Assembly (NCBI RefSeq): GCF_032773895.1
Contig: NZ_CP120416.1
Location: forward strand, 3,625,001 to 3,689,000
Direction: 5' to 3'
Source of the DNA: Teredinibacter sp. KSP-S5-2
GTDB lineage: Bacteria > Pseudomonadota > Gammaproteobacteria > Pseudomonadales > Cellvibrionaceae
DNA length: 64,000 nucleotides
The position numbers and the translations under genes were made by a program. The first letter of the stretch is position 1. Each line of letters starts with the position of its first letter. Shown piece by piece: positions 43,318-52,329 of the stretch. Under the pieces are notes generated by a model. It did not search any database and was not told where the DNA came from. It saw only the letters and a program-made list of their open reading frames with translations.

Positions 43318-43357
43318 TTTTACATAATTTTACATGTTTTGATATATGTAAAATTAT
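43318..43357. promoter_or_regulatory. TTTTACAT repeats with 12-bp inverted repeat
   Basis: TTTTACAT occurs at 43318-43325 and 43328-43335, and inverted (ATGTAAAA) at 43346-43353. ATAATTTTACAT (43324-43335) and ATGTAAAATTAT (43346-43357) form a perfect inverted repeat around 10 bases. It lies about 70 bases upstream of the beta-barrel gene and 130 upstream of the chemoreceptor start. It looks like a transcription-factor site. Confidence 0.5.
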
Positions 43358-43427
43358 CTCTACTTGGGTTTGCGATTTTTGTATTTTAAGCCATACTTGC
43401 CGAAATCCAATAACAGAGGGTAATTTA

Positions 43428-43967
43428 ATGTCGGCTTTGAAATGCACACTATCCTTGGCGACACTTTTGGCACTGGGATTATCATCCGCCAGCTTTGCTT
43501 CAGATTCCTCCCATGATTCTCACGGTTTCAATCGCCATATTATCGGTCTATTTGTCGGTGCAACACGAGCCGATGCGCCTAAAATAGACGATCATGGTCA
43601 TGAAGTTCACGGCGAGAAAGAAGCGGAAACCGAGACTTCTTTTGGTATCGAATATGAATTTCGTTTTACCAAACACGTGAGTGCAGGGCTTACCTATGAA
43701 GAAACACCAGATGGCCATAACGACGCAGGCGTGAGCCTTGCATTGATTAATGTGTACTACCGTCCAGACACACATTGGCGTTTAGGTGCCGGCATTGGTG
43801 AAGAAGAAATCGACGGTGAACACGGCAAAACCGAAACTGTTTCACGTGTCGGCGTAGCCTACGATTTTCACGTTGGAGGCTTTGGTATCGCACCGACGGT
43901 TAATGTGGATTTTGTAGACGGTGATACAGCAACTGTAGCAGGCATTGTTTTTTCAAAATCCTTTTAA
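43428..43967 (+). CDS. small outer-membrane beta-barrel protein, His-rich
   Basis: A 179-aa exported protein with a signal peptide ending ASFASDS. The mature part alternates in the manner of an eight-strand barrel and ends in a phenylalanine (VFSKSF). Loops are rich in His, Asp and Glu (DSSHDSHGFNRH, DDHGHEVHGEKE), which could bind metal. Start ATG 43428 follows AGAGGG. The function is unknown; OmpW/OmpA-barrel-like architecture is the nearest resemblance. Confidence 0.7.
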   Translation: MSALKCTLSLATLLALGLSSASFASDSSHDSHGFNRHIIGLFVGATRADAPKIDDHGHEVHGEKEAETETSFGIEYEFRFTKHVSAGLTYEETPDGHNDAGVSLALINVYYRPDTHWRLGAGIGEEEIDGEHGKTETVSRVGVAYDFHVGGFGIAPTVNVDFVDGDTATVAGIVFSKSF

Positions 43968-43981
43968 TCTCCATTTCTACC

Positions 43982-44004
43982 ACCGGGAACTCATCGTTCC
44001 CGGT
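43982..44004 (+). terminator. 9-bp hairpin after the beta-barrel gene
   Basis: ACCGGGAAC (43982-43990), loop TCATC, GTTCCCGGT (43996-44004), 14 bases after the stop codon. It has only an AT-rich, not U-rich, tail. Confidence 0.6.
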
Positions 44005-44187
44005 ATATAATCGCCACACGATCAACGATTCATTCAGCAACAATCCGCTCGTCCTCCTTCAAAAGTCTCGAGAGTCCCTTTAACCGCTTTTTTTTCATAC
44101 CCACAAAACTTAAATAGTTACTATTATCATTTAGGGGAAGCGAAGCTGGTAACCACATAGAAGAACAGATGGTTACCAGAAAGAAAA

Positions 44188-44772
44188 CTACTTATCTATT
44201 TTTCGGCCAAAAATCAAAGGTCCTTTTTGAGTTTTAATTTTTTCTGTTGTGGTTTTATACGATTTAACGGAACTGTATTCACACTCTGAAATTTCCATAT
44301 CATGAACAGTCACATTTTCTGCAAAGAAATATTTTTCAATACTGACACCATCAGCCTGATCAAACACCGCATTAAATCCATTGTATTTTAACTCAACCTC
44401 AAAAGAAGGAGTGTCAACGCCGGTATCGAACACATCATCGTACAAGTGGTAAACCTGAATCACATCCCGAGTAATCCAGTAACAGTTACCATAGTTGTCA
44501 TAACTGTCACCGGCATAGTCGTAAACGGTGCCATTGCCGAACTCATCAAGGTACAGATAGTATTCGTCATATCCCATTTGGGTATCAACCGAAATGTCGT
44601 ACAAGCCTGCAATGTCTGTCGTCGACAAAGGTGCATCAACAATAACTTCCGTTGTTGTCGTTGTGGTTGTCGAATATGAATATGAGTCATACTCTCCGTC
44701 ACCATGACAGGCAGCCAGACCAACCGAAACAGCACCGAGCAAGATAATTTTGTTTATATTTTGAATACGCAT
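44188..44772 (-). CDS. lipoprotein of unknown function
   Basis: A 194-aa lipoprotein with lipobox GLAAC. After the Cys come a threonine run and an acidic, tyrosine-rich domain (YDEYYLYLDEFGNGTVYDYAG) with about one disulfide's worth of cysteines. It then ends in a basic tail. I do not recognise a family. ATG 44772 sits behind GGGAG. The divergent tcdA gene shares the promoter region, which holds an inverted repeat. Confidence 0.65.
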   Translation of the reverse strand: MRIQNINKIILLGAVSVGLAACHGDGEYDSYSYSTTTTTTTEVIVDAPLSTTDIAGLYDISVDTQMGYDEYYLYLDEFGNGTVYDYAGDSYDNYGNCYWITRDVIQVYHLYDDVFDTGVDTPSFEVELKYNGFNAVFDQADGVSIEKYFFAENVTVHDMEISECEYSSVKSYKTTTEKIKTQKGPLIFGRKIDK

Positions 44773-44819
44773 TTGTCGCTCCCGGATCACAATCAACTCA
44801 ATACTTTTACTTGATTCTG

Positions 44820-44848
44820 TGTTCAGGTTACCTGAAGCAACCTGAACA
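44820..44848. promoter_or_regulatory. inverted repeat upstream of the lipoprotein gene
   Basis: TGTTCAGGTT (44820-44829) and AACCTGAACA (44839-44848) are perfect 10-bp arms around ACCTGAAGC, which itself repeats the CCTGAA half. The site is 48 bases upstream of the lipoprotein start and 79 upstream of tcdA. It may be an operator or a hairpin in the lipoprotein leader. Confidence 0.45.
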
Positions 44849-44926
44849 CAAGCTGACTGCTACGCTTTACATGCTCGACCCAAATTTTGCACAATAGCGG
44901 CCTTTTCCGCTGACCCGATTTAAGCT

Positions 44927-45730
44927 ATGTCCACGCCCTATTCTGACGACTATTTTCAACGATTTTCTGGTATTGCCCGCTTATATGGCACTCCTGCATT
45001 GGCAGCGCTATACAATGCACACTTTACGGTCATAGGCCTCGGAGGCGTAGGTACCTGGGTAGCGGAAGCATTGGCAAGAAGTGGCCTGGGTCAACTCACC
45101 CTGATCGAACTGGACGATGTCTGCACAACTAACACCAATCGCCAAATTCACGCCTTACGCAGTCAAGTTGGACGCCCCAAATTGCAAGTTATGGGGGAAA
45201 GATTGACGGACATTAATCCGGACATAAAACTGAATCTGGTTAGTGACTTTCTAACCAAGAAGAACATTCCAGACCTCATCAAGCCAGAGCAGGATATCGT
45301 GATCGATGCCATCGACTCCACACACATAAAAACCGGTTTAGTCTCCTATTGCAGCGCAAGAAAAATACGCTTGATCACGATTGGCTCTTCCGGAGGCAAA
45401 CGAGACCCTCAACGAGTGACGGTGTCGGATTTGGGTCAAACACAATGCGACCCGATGCTGGCCAAAATTCGAACTCAGCTTTATCGCCACTATAACTTTT
45501 CGCGGGACAAGAACCGTAAATTTCGTGTCGATGCGGTCTATTCAACTGAACAGATGGTTTACCCTAAACCAGACGGCTCAGTATGCATGGACAAACAGGC
45601 GTTGGACAACGGTGTAAAGCTGGATTGTGCAGGAGGCTTTGGTTCCTGCACTATGGTAACGGGCACATTTGGCTTCGTCGCAGCAACCAAAGCAATCGAG
45701 CGTTATCTCGGGGTTGCCCGAAAAAACTAA
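44927..45730 (+). CDS. tcdA: tRNA threonylcarbamoyladenosine dehydratase TcdA
   Basis: A 267-aa E1-like ATP-dependent enzyme (CsdL/YgdL) that dehydrates t6A37 of tRNA to the cyclic form ct6A. The nucleotide-binding GLGGVGTWVAEALARSG motif and the ELDDVCTTNTNRQ segment are diagnostic. IDAIDS and a C-terminal GSCTMVTGTFGFVAA segment complete it. The length matches the E. coli protein. It stands alone and converges on the TatD-family gene. Confidence 0.93.
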   Translation: MSTPYSDDYFQRFSGIARLYGTPALAALYNAHFTVIGLGGVGTWVAEALARSGLGQLTLIELDDVCTTNTNRQIHALRSQVGRPKLQVMGERLTDINPDIKLNLVSDFLTKKNIPDLIKPEQDIVIDAIDSTHIKTGLVSYCSARKIRLITIGSSGGKRDPQRVTVSDLGQTQCDPMLAKIRTQLYRHYNFSRDKNRKFRVDAVYSTEQMVYPKPDGSVCMDKQALDNGVKLDCAGGFGSCTMVTGTFGFVAATKAIERYLGVARKN

Positions 45731-45752
45731 CCCCTTTTAATTGATCCTCAGG

Positions 45753-46538
45753 TTAGCGATCAAATGCAAAAAGCGCCTTACAGTTTTCTCGTGTTTGATG
45801 GATCACCTCGTCAACAGAAACATCCTTAAGTTCGGCAACGGCTTGGGCAATTTCGGGTAAAAATTCAGGACTGTTACGTTGCCCTTGCCGACCAGACAAC
45901 GGCATTGATGGTGCATCGGTTTCCAACAAAATTGCCGTTAATGGAATACCTTTTATCGCCTTACGGGTTTTCTGTGCCCGATCATAGGTTAGCGTTCCAC
46001 CAACACCAATAAAAAAACCACGTGCAATATACTCACTTGCCAACTCGTAACTACCGGAAAAGCCGTGAATTACTCCCCCATTTCTGACACTTTTTAATGC
46101 GAATAAAATCTCATTGTGTGCTTTAACATTGTGCACAATCAATGGCAGGGAAAAATCATTGGCCATGTCAATAAATTGTTGAAATACACGTAGCTGCGTG
46201 TCCATTTCAATAGCAATGGATTTATCCAGTCCGACCTCACCTATCGCCACACAACGGCGGTTGTGAACAAATGGTTGTATTTTTTGTTTAATCTGCTGAT
46301 GCAATACAGCAGGCTGCGTAAGATCAAACTCAGTCTTATCCAGCATCCAGGGGTGAACCCCCACAGAAAAATATAACGACGAAATGCTTTGACAGAGCTG
46401 AGCCAGACTGTCCCATTGAGATTCTACAACGCCAGGTATAACGATCCGATCTACCCCGAGATTCCGACACGCGGAAAGAACGTCTGCCCGGTCAGAATCA
46501 AATTCAGGAAAATCCAGATGGCAATGGCTATCGATCAT
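45753..46538 (-). CDS. TatD-family metal-dependent hydrolase (YjjV-like)
   Basis: A 261-aa TIM-barrel metallohydrolase/deoxyribonuclease. Metal ligands are visible: IDSHCHLDF, GEVGLD, a His in IVHNVKAH, HGFSG, and LLETDAPSMPL. The divergent VGVHPWM motif and the gene's length suit the YjjV branch. I use ATG 46538; GTG three codons upstream is also possible. Confidence 0.87.
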   Translation of the reverse strand: MIDSHCHLDFPEFDSDRADVLSACRNLGVDRIVIPGVVESQWDSLAQLCQSISSLYFSVGVHPWMLDKTEFDLTQPAVLHQQIKQKIQPFVHNRRCVAIGEVGLDKSIAIEMDTQLRVFQQFIDMANDFSLPLIVHNVKAHNEILFALKSVRNGGVIHGFSGSYELASEYIARGFFIGVGGTLTYDRAQKTRKAIKGIPLTAILLETDAPSMPLSGRQGQRNSPEFLPEIAQAVAELKDVSVDEVIHQTRENCKALFAFDR

Positions 46539-46702
46539 AGATGACACAAGAAATGCATTTTCGGCAAAGTTAATGGAGAAATCAGTTTACTGCATACCAA
46601 GCGAAAAAGCTGCCAACATATTTATGTAGGCATGATTCGTATCTAACTAGCAATTACAGTAACTAAAGCCTGCAGAAAACCATTTGGTAATAAACCAAGA
46701 AG

Positions 46703-48928
46703 CTACAGCGCCTTTTCGACTAACTCTGACGGCAGAAGCGGAACGAAATAGTAAAACCCTTGTGCAATCTCAACTCCTAAATCAGTGAGAAGTTTAACCT
46801 GATCCAGAGTTTCCACCCCTTCGACCACAACTTCTTTTTTCAACTCCATACATATTGCCAGCATCCCCTTAAGAACATGTAAGGATTCGACGTCCGCCGT
46901 TATATTCCGTACAAACGCTCGATCAATTTTAATCACATCCACCGGCAGTTTTAACAAATAACCAAGAGAGCAATAACCAGCACCAAAATCATCCAGGCAT
47001 ATGGTAAAACCAAACTCGCGCAACTCAGTAAGGTGCCGAATTGCAGCATCACTTCGTATTAAGGTGTTCTCGGTAATTTCCAGTTGCAGCTTATTAATGT
47101 CTGTAGGTATTTCATTGAGAATCTCTTTTATCCCATCAATAAAATCCGCCTGATGCAATGAATTAGCAGAAACATTAATCGAAATAGGTTTAGCCACGTC
47201 TGGGTAGTCTCGGAGAAACTGCAATACCAAACGAAAAACATGTAAATCCAGGTCAAAACTCAAACCGGATTTTTCAGCAATAGGAATAAATTCCCCAGGT
47301 GAAATTAACCCTTTCTCGGGATGCCGCCACCGTAAAAGTGCCTCGTAACCGACAACGTCACCAGTATTCATCGATACCTTTGGCTGGATGTTGAGGAAAA
47401 ACTCACTACTAACCAAACCATGACGTACATCACCCAGAAGATTCAAACGCTTACGATTGTGTTCCTCAAATTTGGAAGAGAACTTCATTCCTGCGCCGCG
47501 GGTTTGCTCCTTAGCTATTTTTAAGGCTATCTCCGCTTGACGCAGTAGAGATTCTCCATCAAATAGTTCTTCACCAGCATCAATTTCCGATGCCCCGATA
47601 GTAAAACCTAAACGATATGAACTACCGTCAACATAAATAGGTTTTGATAGGATTTTTCCAATTTCTTTCAAACTACGGCGATTGTCACTGACTAATATGG
47701 CAAAAACATCTGAGTGTAGTCGAGCAACCATATCGTATTCAGAAAAACTCTGAGTAAGCGCTGTAGCGACTGCCACTAATACTCGGTTACCAAACTCGTA
47801 GCCTAAACCTTCTATAATGTCGTGAAAATAATCTATATCGACAATAAACAGGGACGCATTTTGTTTACAGTGTCTATAGTAAGTGCCGACATTAAAAATA
47901 AATCCGGAACGACTATATAACCCGGTTAAATTATCAAAGTATGCAGCTCTATTTAAATGAGAAAAGAACTTGGCATTTTCCAACCCAAGAGAAACATTTT
48001 GACAGAAGACTTGTAAAAGCTCTTTTTGAACATCATTCAGTTCAAAACGCCCATCCAAAACAATGACACCTTCCCAACAAGCCGGTGTAGAAAGATAAAT
48101 TGCTGTGTGGTGATCCTCAAAATGACTCGACTTATCTAATATCGCCTGCATGACAATATCTATTTCACGCTCATCTTTAATCTGATCCAGAGCTTTACCA
48201 TATAGGTAGGCATACTTACTTGATGTAGCCACAACCGTGTAACTATTGCCTTCTTTGGATATCATTTCCTGCAAACCACGCCCAGGATTCTGTGATACGC
48301 AAAAAATACCTTGAGTGGATATAGAAAACAGCGCGCTAATTTGTCTAAGTACACCATTGGCAAACTCATGTATCGATCGCTCTTTAATTAAGTTGGACGC
48401 AGCATCAATAACATTGCGCAACCCTTCCTTGCTCTCCTCCAATGCAATCAGATGAGAATAAGCACGAATAGCTGAGGCAATAGAAGCAAACAATTTGCTA
48501 TGAGTTAGTTCGTTCTTGGTTTTGTAATCATTAATTTCGTACTTTTCAATCACCTCCTCTTCAGGCGCATACCCAGGCTGCCCTGTTCGAAGAATAATTT
48601 GAATATTATGCATATTCAGCTCTGACCGAATTCGTTCCACCAGATCAAGTCCGGCTGTTGGCGTTTCCATAACAACATCAAGTAATGTTACCGCACAATC
48701 TGGATTACTCTTCAGCAATTCAAATCCTTCTACTGCGGAATAAGCACTAACAAATTCCAGACCATTTCCCTTAAAGGTCGAATTTCGCAAAGCTAGCTTA
48801 GTGGCATCATGAACGGATTCATCATCGTCAATAACAGCAATTTTCCATGTTTTTTTTGCGCTATCATTGGAGTCTTCATCCAGGAAGTCCATCATGTCAT
48901 CACGAATATTGAGTTTAAAATCTGACAT
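46703..48928 (-). CDS. REC-DUF3369-GGDEF(degenerate)-EAL response regulator
   Basis: A 741-aa regulator. The receiver domain carries the phospho-acceptor Asp in LLDVVMETP. A DUF3369 domain follows (RTGQPGYAPEEEVI at its start). The GGDEF domain has a destroyed active site, HSDVF in place of GGDEF, so it is probably inactive or GTP-sensing. The EAL domain is complete (YEALLRW, NVSAN, EITEN, DDFGAGYCS). I infer a phosphorylation-controlled c-di-GMP phosphodiesterase. It overlaps the end of the histidine kinase gene by 14 bases, so the two form a translationally coupled two-component system. Start ATG 48928 uses AGGAG upstream; ATG 48940 is an alternative. Confidence 0.88.
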   Translation of the reverse strand: MSDFKLNIRDDMMDFLDEDSNDSAKKTWKIAVIDDDESVHDATKLALRNSTFKGNGLEFVSAYSAVEGFELLKSNPDCAVTLLDVVMETPTAGLDLVERIRSELNMHNIQIILRTGQPGYAPEEEVIEKYEINDYKTKNELTHSKLFASIASAIRAYSHLIALEESKEGLRNVIDAASNLIKERSIHEFANGVLRQISALFSISTQGIFCVSQNPGRGLQEMISKEGNSYTVVATSSKYAYLYGKALDQIKDEREIDIVMQAILDKSSHFEDHHTAIYLSTPACWEGVIVLDGRFELNDVQKELLQVFCQNVSLGLENAKFFSHLNRAAYFDNLTGLYSRSGFIFNVGTYYRHCKQNASLFIVDIDYFHDIIEGLGYEFGNRVLVAVATALTQSFSEYDMVARLHSDVFAILVSDNRRSLKEIGKILSKPIYVDGSSYRLGFTIGASEIDAGEELFDGESLLRQAEIALKIAKEQTRGAGMKFSSKFEEHNRKRLNLLGDVRHGLVSSEFFLNIQPKVSMNTGDVVGYEALLRWRHPEKGLISPGEFIPIAEKSGLSFDLDLHVFRLVLQFLRDYPDVAKPISINVSANSLHQADFIDGIKEILNEIPTDINKLQLEITENTLIRSDAAIRHLTELREFGFTICLDDFGAGYCSLGYLLKLPVDVIKIDRAFVRNITADVESLHVLKGMLAICMELKKEVVVEGVETLDQVKLLTDLGVEIAQGFYYFVPLLPSELVEKAL

Positions 48929-50960
48929 TGACTTTCTCATCTCCTGTTTTTCTATCCGGGGCCTGTATTGGAAGTCGAATTTCAAATCGTGTACCATTAT
49001 CACTTTTCACTTCGATACTTCCGCCCAGTACATTTGTAACAATATTGTGTACAATATTGAGCCCAAGACCCGAACCGCCCTTACCTAGCTTGGTAGTGAA
49101 AAAAGGATTAAAAACATAAGCGATATTATCTTCCGGGATACCATTTCCGTTGTCACAAAAGTTAATATTTACATATTTCCCATCTTGTTCGAACAGAATT
49201 TTTATCTCACCATCTTCCCGATGCTCAAACCCATGAATGAGTGCATTATCAAACAAGTTACCAATCACCTGCCCTAGAGGGCCTGGAAAGCTTTCCATTA
49301 ACACATCGCTCTCACCATCAACAACCAATTGAATTTTTGAGCCTTTAATCTTATGCTTTAATGTTGATACTATTTCGTCAATCGTCTCTTTCAAATTAAA
49401 CTCGCGACGTTTTGATCCAGCCTGATCCGTTGCAACCTGCTTAAAGTTTTGAATAAGATTTGAAGCCTTTTCCAGTGAGCCAGTCAACAAATCCAATGTC
49501 TGACTGCATTCAGTTTCAAACTGGTTAAGTTGGGATAACGTAATTTCACCTGTTTTGACTAAGTCAATAAACTTTCCCACATCCCGTTTTAACGACGAGG
49601 CCATAGTCACACCTACACCGACAGGTGTATTCACTTCATGTGCAACTCCGGCTACCAGAGAACCAAGTGATGCCATTTTCTCGGACTCAATAAGTTTGTT
49701 TTGAGTTGTTTTTAAATCATCTAAGGTACGCTGTAGCTCATCTCGTTGCTGAGTTATGTTCATCTGATTGAGTTCCTGGGATTCTCTCAAATGATCCAAT
49801 TCGGACAACTCACTTTGAAACTGATCGATATTCTTTAAAATCTCACCCAACTCATTTTTCTGACTTTCGTAATCAAATACAAAATCGCGCTCACCGTTTC
49901 GAAGCTTTTCAATCGATGAAGTTATCTGCTCGATTGGCCGAAATACAGACCTCCTCGCGTAATACGAAATTACGACGAGAAAACACATAGTGAATAAAGA
50001 CAGGAGAATTAAAATCAGACGAATAGTTTTTGACAAATCATTCAATTCATAAATGGCCGACAATGCTTGCTTTGATGATTGTGCAGAGAAATCCTCCAGT
50101 AAAACTTCAGCTTCTGAGAAACTGGTATGTTCCAACGAGTCGATAGTTTTCAGCGCAGCGAGTTTCCCCTGAGGGTTATAGCGCTGAAGGATATTGGCGC
50201 CTTGAGACTTCAATTCCAGAAATAGACGTTCAATCTCCCTTATTTTAATTAATTCATTCGGTTTCTTTTCCAGAGGCTTCAACAATTCCAAAAATCCCTC
50301 AAACTGTAACGCATCATTGAAAAAGGCACGCTTGGCATCGACATCACCCAATACAAAACGATCCAGGTCAGCCAGCATATCACCGGCTTCGTCCACCAGC
50401 TCTAGGTAATATCTAAGAGCGGGCAAGTCATCATTGATGATTTCCTCTAGATTACTGCCAGAACCAACATCTTCAATTTCTTCTTCTTTCAACTCGTCCA
50501 GAAGGGATTCCATTGGTATACCGATGTCCTTAAGCAATCGTTGAATATTTACATCGGCGTCTAATTCCTCAGAAGGGTCGTACTTGGCAAAAACATTTTC
50601 TTTGGCGTTACCCTCATGATCAAGAATAAGTCGATCCAACCGCTGCATGACCTGTTGGTTATTCTCCCCGACTGGTACGCCTTTCTTCAGCCGATTAAGA
50701 CTATCCAGATTACTGTAGTATTCCAGCTTTTCTTCCTTTTCACCTAAAACGTACTCCAGTAGATTTGCATTCATATTGCCAAGCTCTTCCAACATGGCTA
50801 AAGCACTTAACGCAGAAGGGAGGTCATTTTTTATGACATGTGAACTTGAGGTATTAATTCGATAGCTTAAAAAACTAATAATAAATGTAAAGCTAATAAC
50901 AATTAGCGATACCGACCCAAGAACCAAATAGATTTTTGCCGCAATCGTGTTTTTATTCAT
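48915..50960 (-). CDS. transmembrane sensor histidine kinase
   Basis: A 681-aa kinase. TM1 is near residues 9-33. A large acidic, helical periplasmic domain of about 290 residues contains two similar NDLPSALSALAMLEELG- and NDDLPALRYYLELVDEAG-type segments. TM2 leads into HAMP and a coiled coil. The H-box is GVAHEVNTPVG, a variant seen in HPK4-like kinases. The HATPase has NLFDNALIHG, DNGNGIPE and GGSGLGLNI. ATG 50960 is used. It is the upstream partner of the REC-DUF3369-EAL regulator. The internal repetition of the sensor domain suggests a duplicated module. Confidence 0.88.
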   Translation of the reverse strand: MNKNTIAAKIYLVLGSVSLIVISFTFIISFLSYRINTSSSHVIKNDLPSALSALAMLEELGNMNANLLEYVLGEKEEKLEYYSNLDSLNRLKKGVPVGENNQQVMQRLDRLILDHEGNAKENVFAKYDPSEELDADVNIQRLLKDIGIPMESLLDELKEEEIEDVGSGSNLEEIINDDLPALRYYLELVDEAGDMLADLDRFVLGDVDAKRAFFNDALQFEGFLELLKPLEKKPNELIKIREIERLFLELKSQGANILQRYNPQGKLAALKTIDSLEHTSFSEAEVLLEDFSAQSSKQALSAIYELNDLSKTIRLILILLSLFTMCFLVVISYYARRSVFRPIEQITSSIEKLRNGERDFVFDYESQKNELGEILKNIDQFQSELSELDHLRESQELNQMNITQQRDELQRTLDDLKTTQNKLIESEKMASLGSLVAGVAHEVNTPVGVGVTMASSLKRDVGKFIDLVKTGEITLSQLNQFETECSQTLDLLTGSLEKASNLIQNFKQVATDQAGSKRREFNLKETIDEIVSTLKHKIKGSKIQLVVDGESDVLMESFPGPLGQVIGNLFDNALIHGFEHREDGEIKILFEQDGKYVNINFCDNGNGIPEDNIAYVFNPFFTTKLGKGGSGLGLNIVHNIVTNVLGGSIEVKSDNGTRFEIRLPIQAPDRKTGDEKVNVRF

Positions 50961-51056
50961 AGTGCTTGACAATAGCAATGGCGTTCAAGAAAAGCTTAGC
51001 TCAAGCAGTGTCGTTATTCTTAGTCTTCACATTACAAAAAGCATTTTATTCTCTGC

Positions 51057-51884
51057 TCATTGAATGCAACTAACACAACCTGCTATGGCATATTTTCCGT
51101 GATGCTCCCTGCGAATGGGGCGCGGCTGATGATCCACCTCACTCATCGCGCGATACAGGTCATTCTCTTGGTCTATGATTTTCTGTTCGTACATGTAAGG
51201 GTACAGGGCACGGTTCATTCCTCCCTGAGCCAGGAAGCTCTCGGTATCCAGAAAAACACTTCTCACATGCAGAAACTCATGAAGCAAGGCGTCCGCAGGT
51301 GAAGCAATACAATGTAAAGGCTTCTTACTACACGCACGGTGGAATTTGAGCTTGGCGGATGCTTGAGGATCAAAAAACACTTTAACCTTGTCAACACGTA
51401 AATGCGTGCCGGTTACCTCGGTTAAAAAGCTTCGTTGCCGATACTCAAAAGTCCAGGGAAAAGGGTTGATGTCATTGAGTAACGAAACAACCTCAGGAAA
51501 TTGCCCCAAATACTCCGCCAACTCACCTATTGATTCGTTCATAAGCAAAGTTTTGCGTCCATTCTCGGTGTAATGCTGTCGAAGAATACGCTCAACTGTG
51601 GCAACGGCATTTGCTTTTTGAGTGACTTTTAATGGCGCATTAAAGTCCAGAGAAGCCCGAATATCATTTTCATCCATGCGTTCAGACTGGATAAAGTAAA
51701 GGCTCTTTTGTACGGCATCATCAGTCGAATGCCCACCGTCCGCAGCCGCTGTTACTGGCAAGAGCAACAAGGCAAACAAACCGATTAAGCGCGCAGGGAA
51801 GCAATAGCAGAGACGATCAAACACGATCAGAACCATCGCTTTTATCAGTATAAATAGATTTTGAAAAGCCAGTGTTCTGATCAT
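51057..51884 (-). CDS. putative exported HExxH zinc metallopeptidase
   Basis: A 275-aa protein with an N-terminal hydrophobic export segment (RLIGLFALLLLPVTAAA). The mature part has a zinc-peptidase motif in ALLHEFLHVRSVF and a downstream Glu/Asp-rich segment that could give the third ligand. The C-terminus ends in a CVSC pair. M91-like or related toxin-type peptidases share this HEFxH layout, but I cannot assign a family. ATG 51884 follows an AGGTGGGG site. It is monocistronic. The target is unknown. Confidence 0.55.
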   Translation of the reverse strand: MIRTLAFQNLFILIKAMVLIVFDRLCYCFPARLIGLFALLLLPVTAAADGGHSTDDAVQKSLYFIQSERMDENDIRASLDFNAPLKVTQKANAVATVERILRQHYTENGRKTLLMNESIGELAEYLGQFPEVVSLLNDINPFPWTFEYRQRSFLTEVTGTHLRVDKVKVFFDPQASAKLKFHRACSKKPLHCIASPADALLHEFLHVRSVFLDTESFLAQGGMNRALYPYMYEQKIIDQENDLYRAMSEVDHQPRPIRREHHGKYAIAGCVSCIQ

Positions 51885-52329
51885 ATCTGTGGCCCCACCT
51901 GTTATTTATAAGCCTAGCATCGCTGGCATAGAAAAATTTAGGCGCCACATAGCATTTTTTTGACGTTTCTTTTCATCAAAAATGAAAAGCAACTAACTTA
52001 TTGAATTTTCAGCGCTTTTATAAACGCAACAAAATTTGGATATAGCTTGCTCTTATTAAAGTGAGTTATTGAGCATATATTTATCTAAAGCTATTTCCTC
52101 GTTTTTCCGTGGAGAAACTTCCCCCCCATCCGTACTTATCTCTCCCCCGGCCAATTCGCACGCTTTCCTATCCTACCTATACGAATTAGATATGCTCTAA
52201 TATGAATACAACCCTAAACGCTTGTTGCGTCAGCGGTTTAAAACACGGCCTCGCTTTTTAAGAAAAACGTATCAGTGGCGTTTAAAGAGAAAAAATGCCC
52301 CTGAGTGCAGTCAAAACCTGTTAACTGGA
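51885..52329. other. AT-rich intergenic region
   Basis: About 445 bases without a supported gene. An 8-bp hairpin (CTTTTCAT, 51969-51976, with ATGAAAAG, 51982-51989) is the only structure noted. A plus-strand frame starting at 52222 runs into the msrQ region antisense and is not called. Confidence 0.45.
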
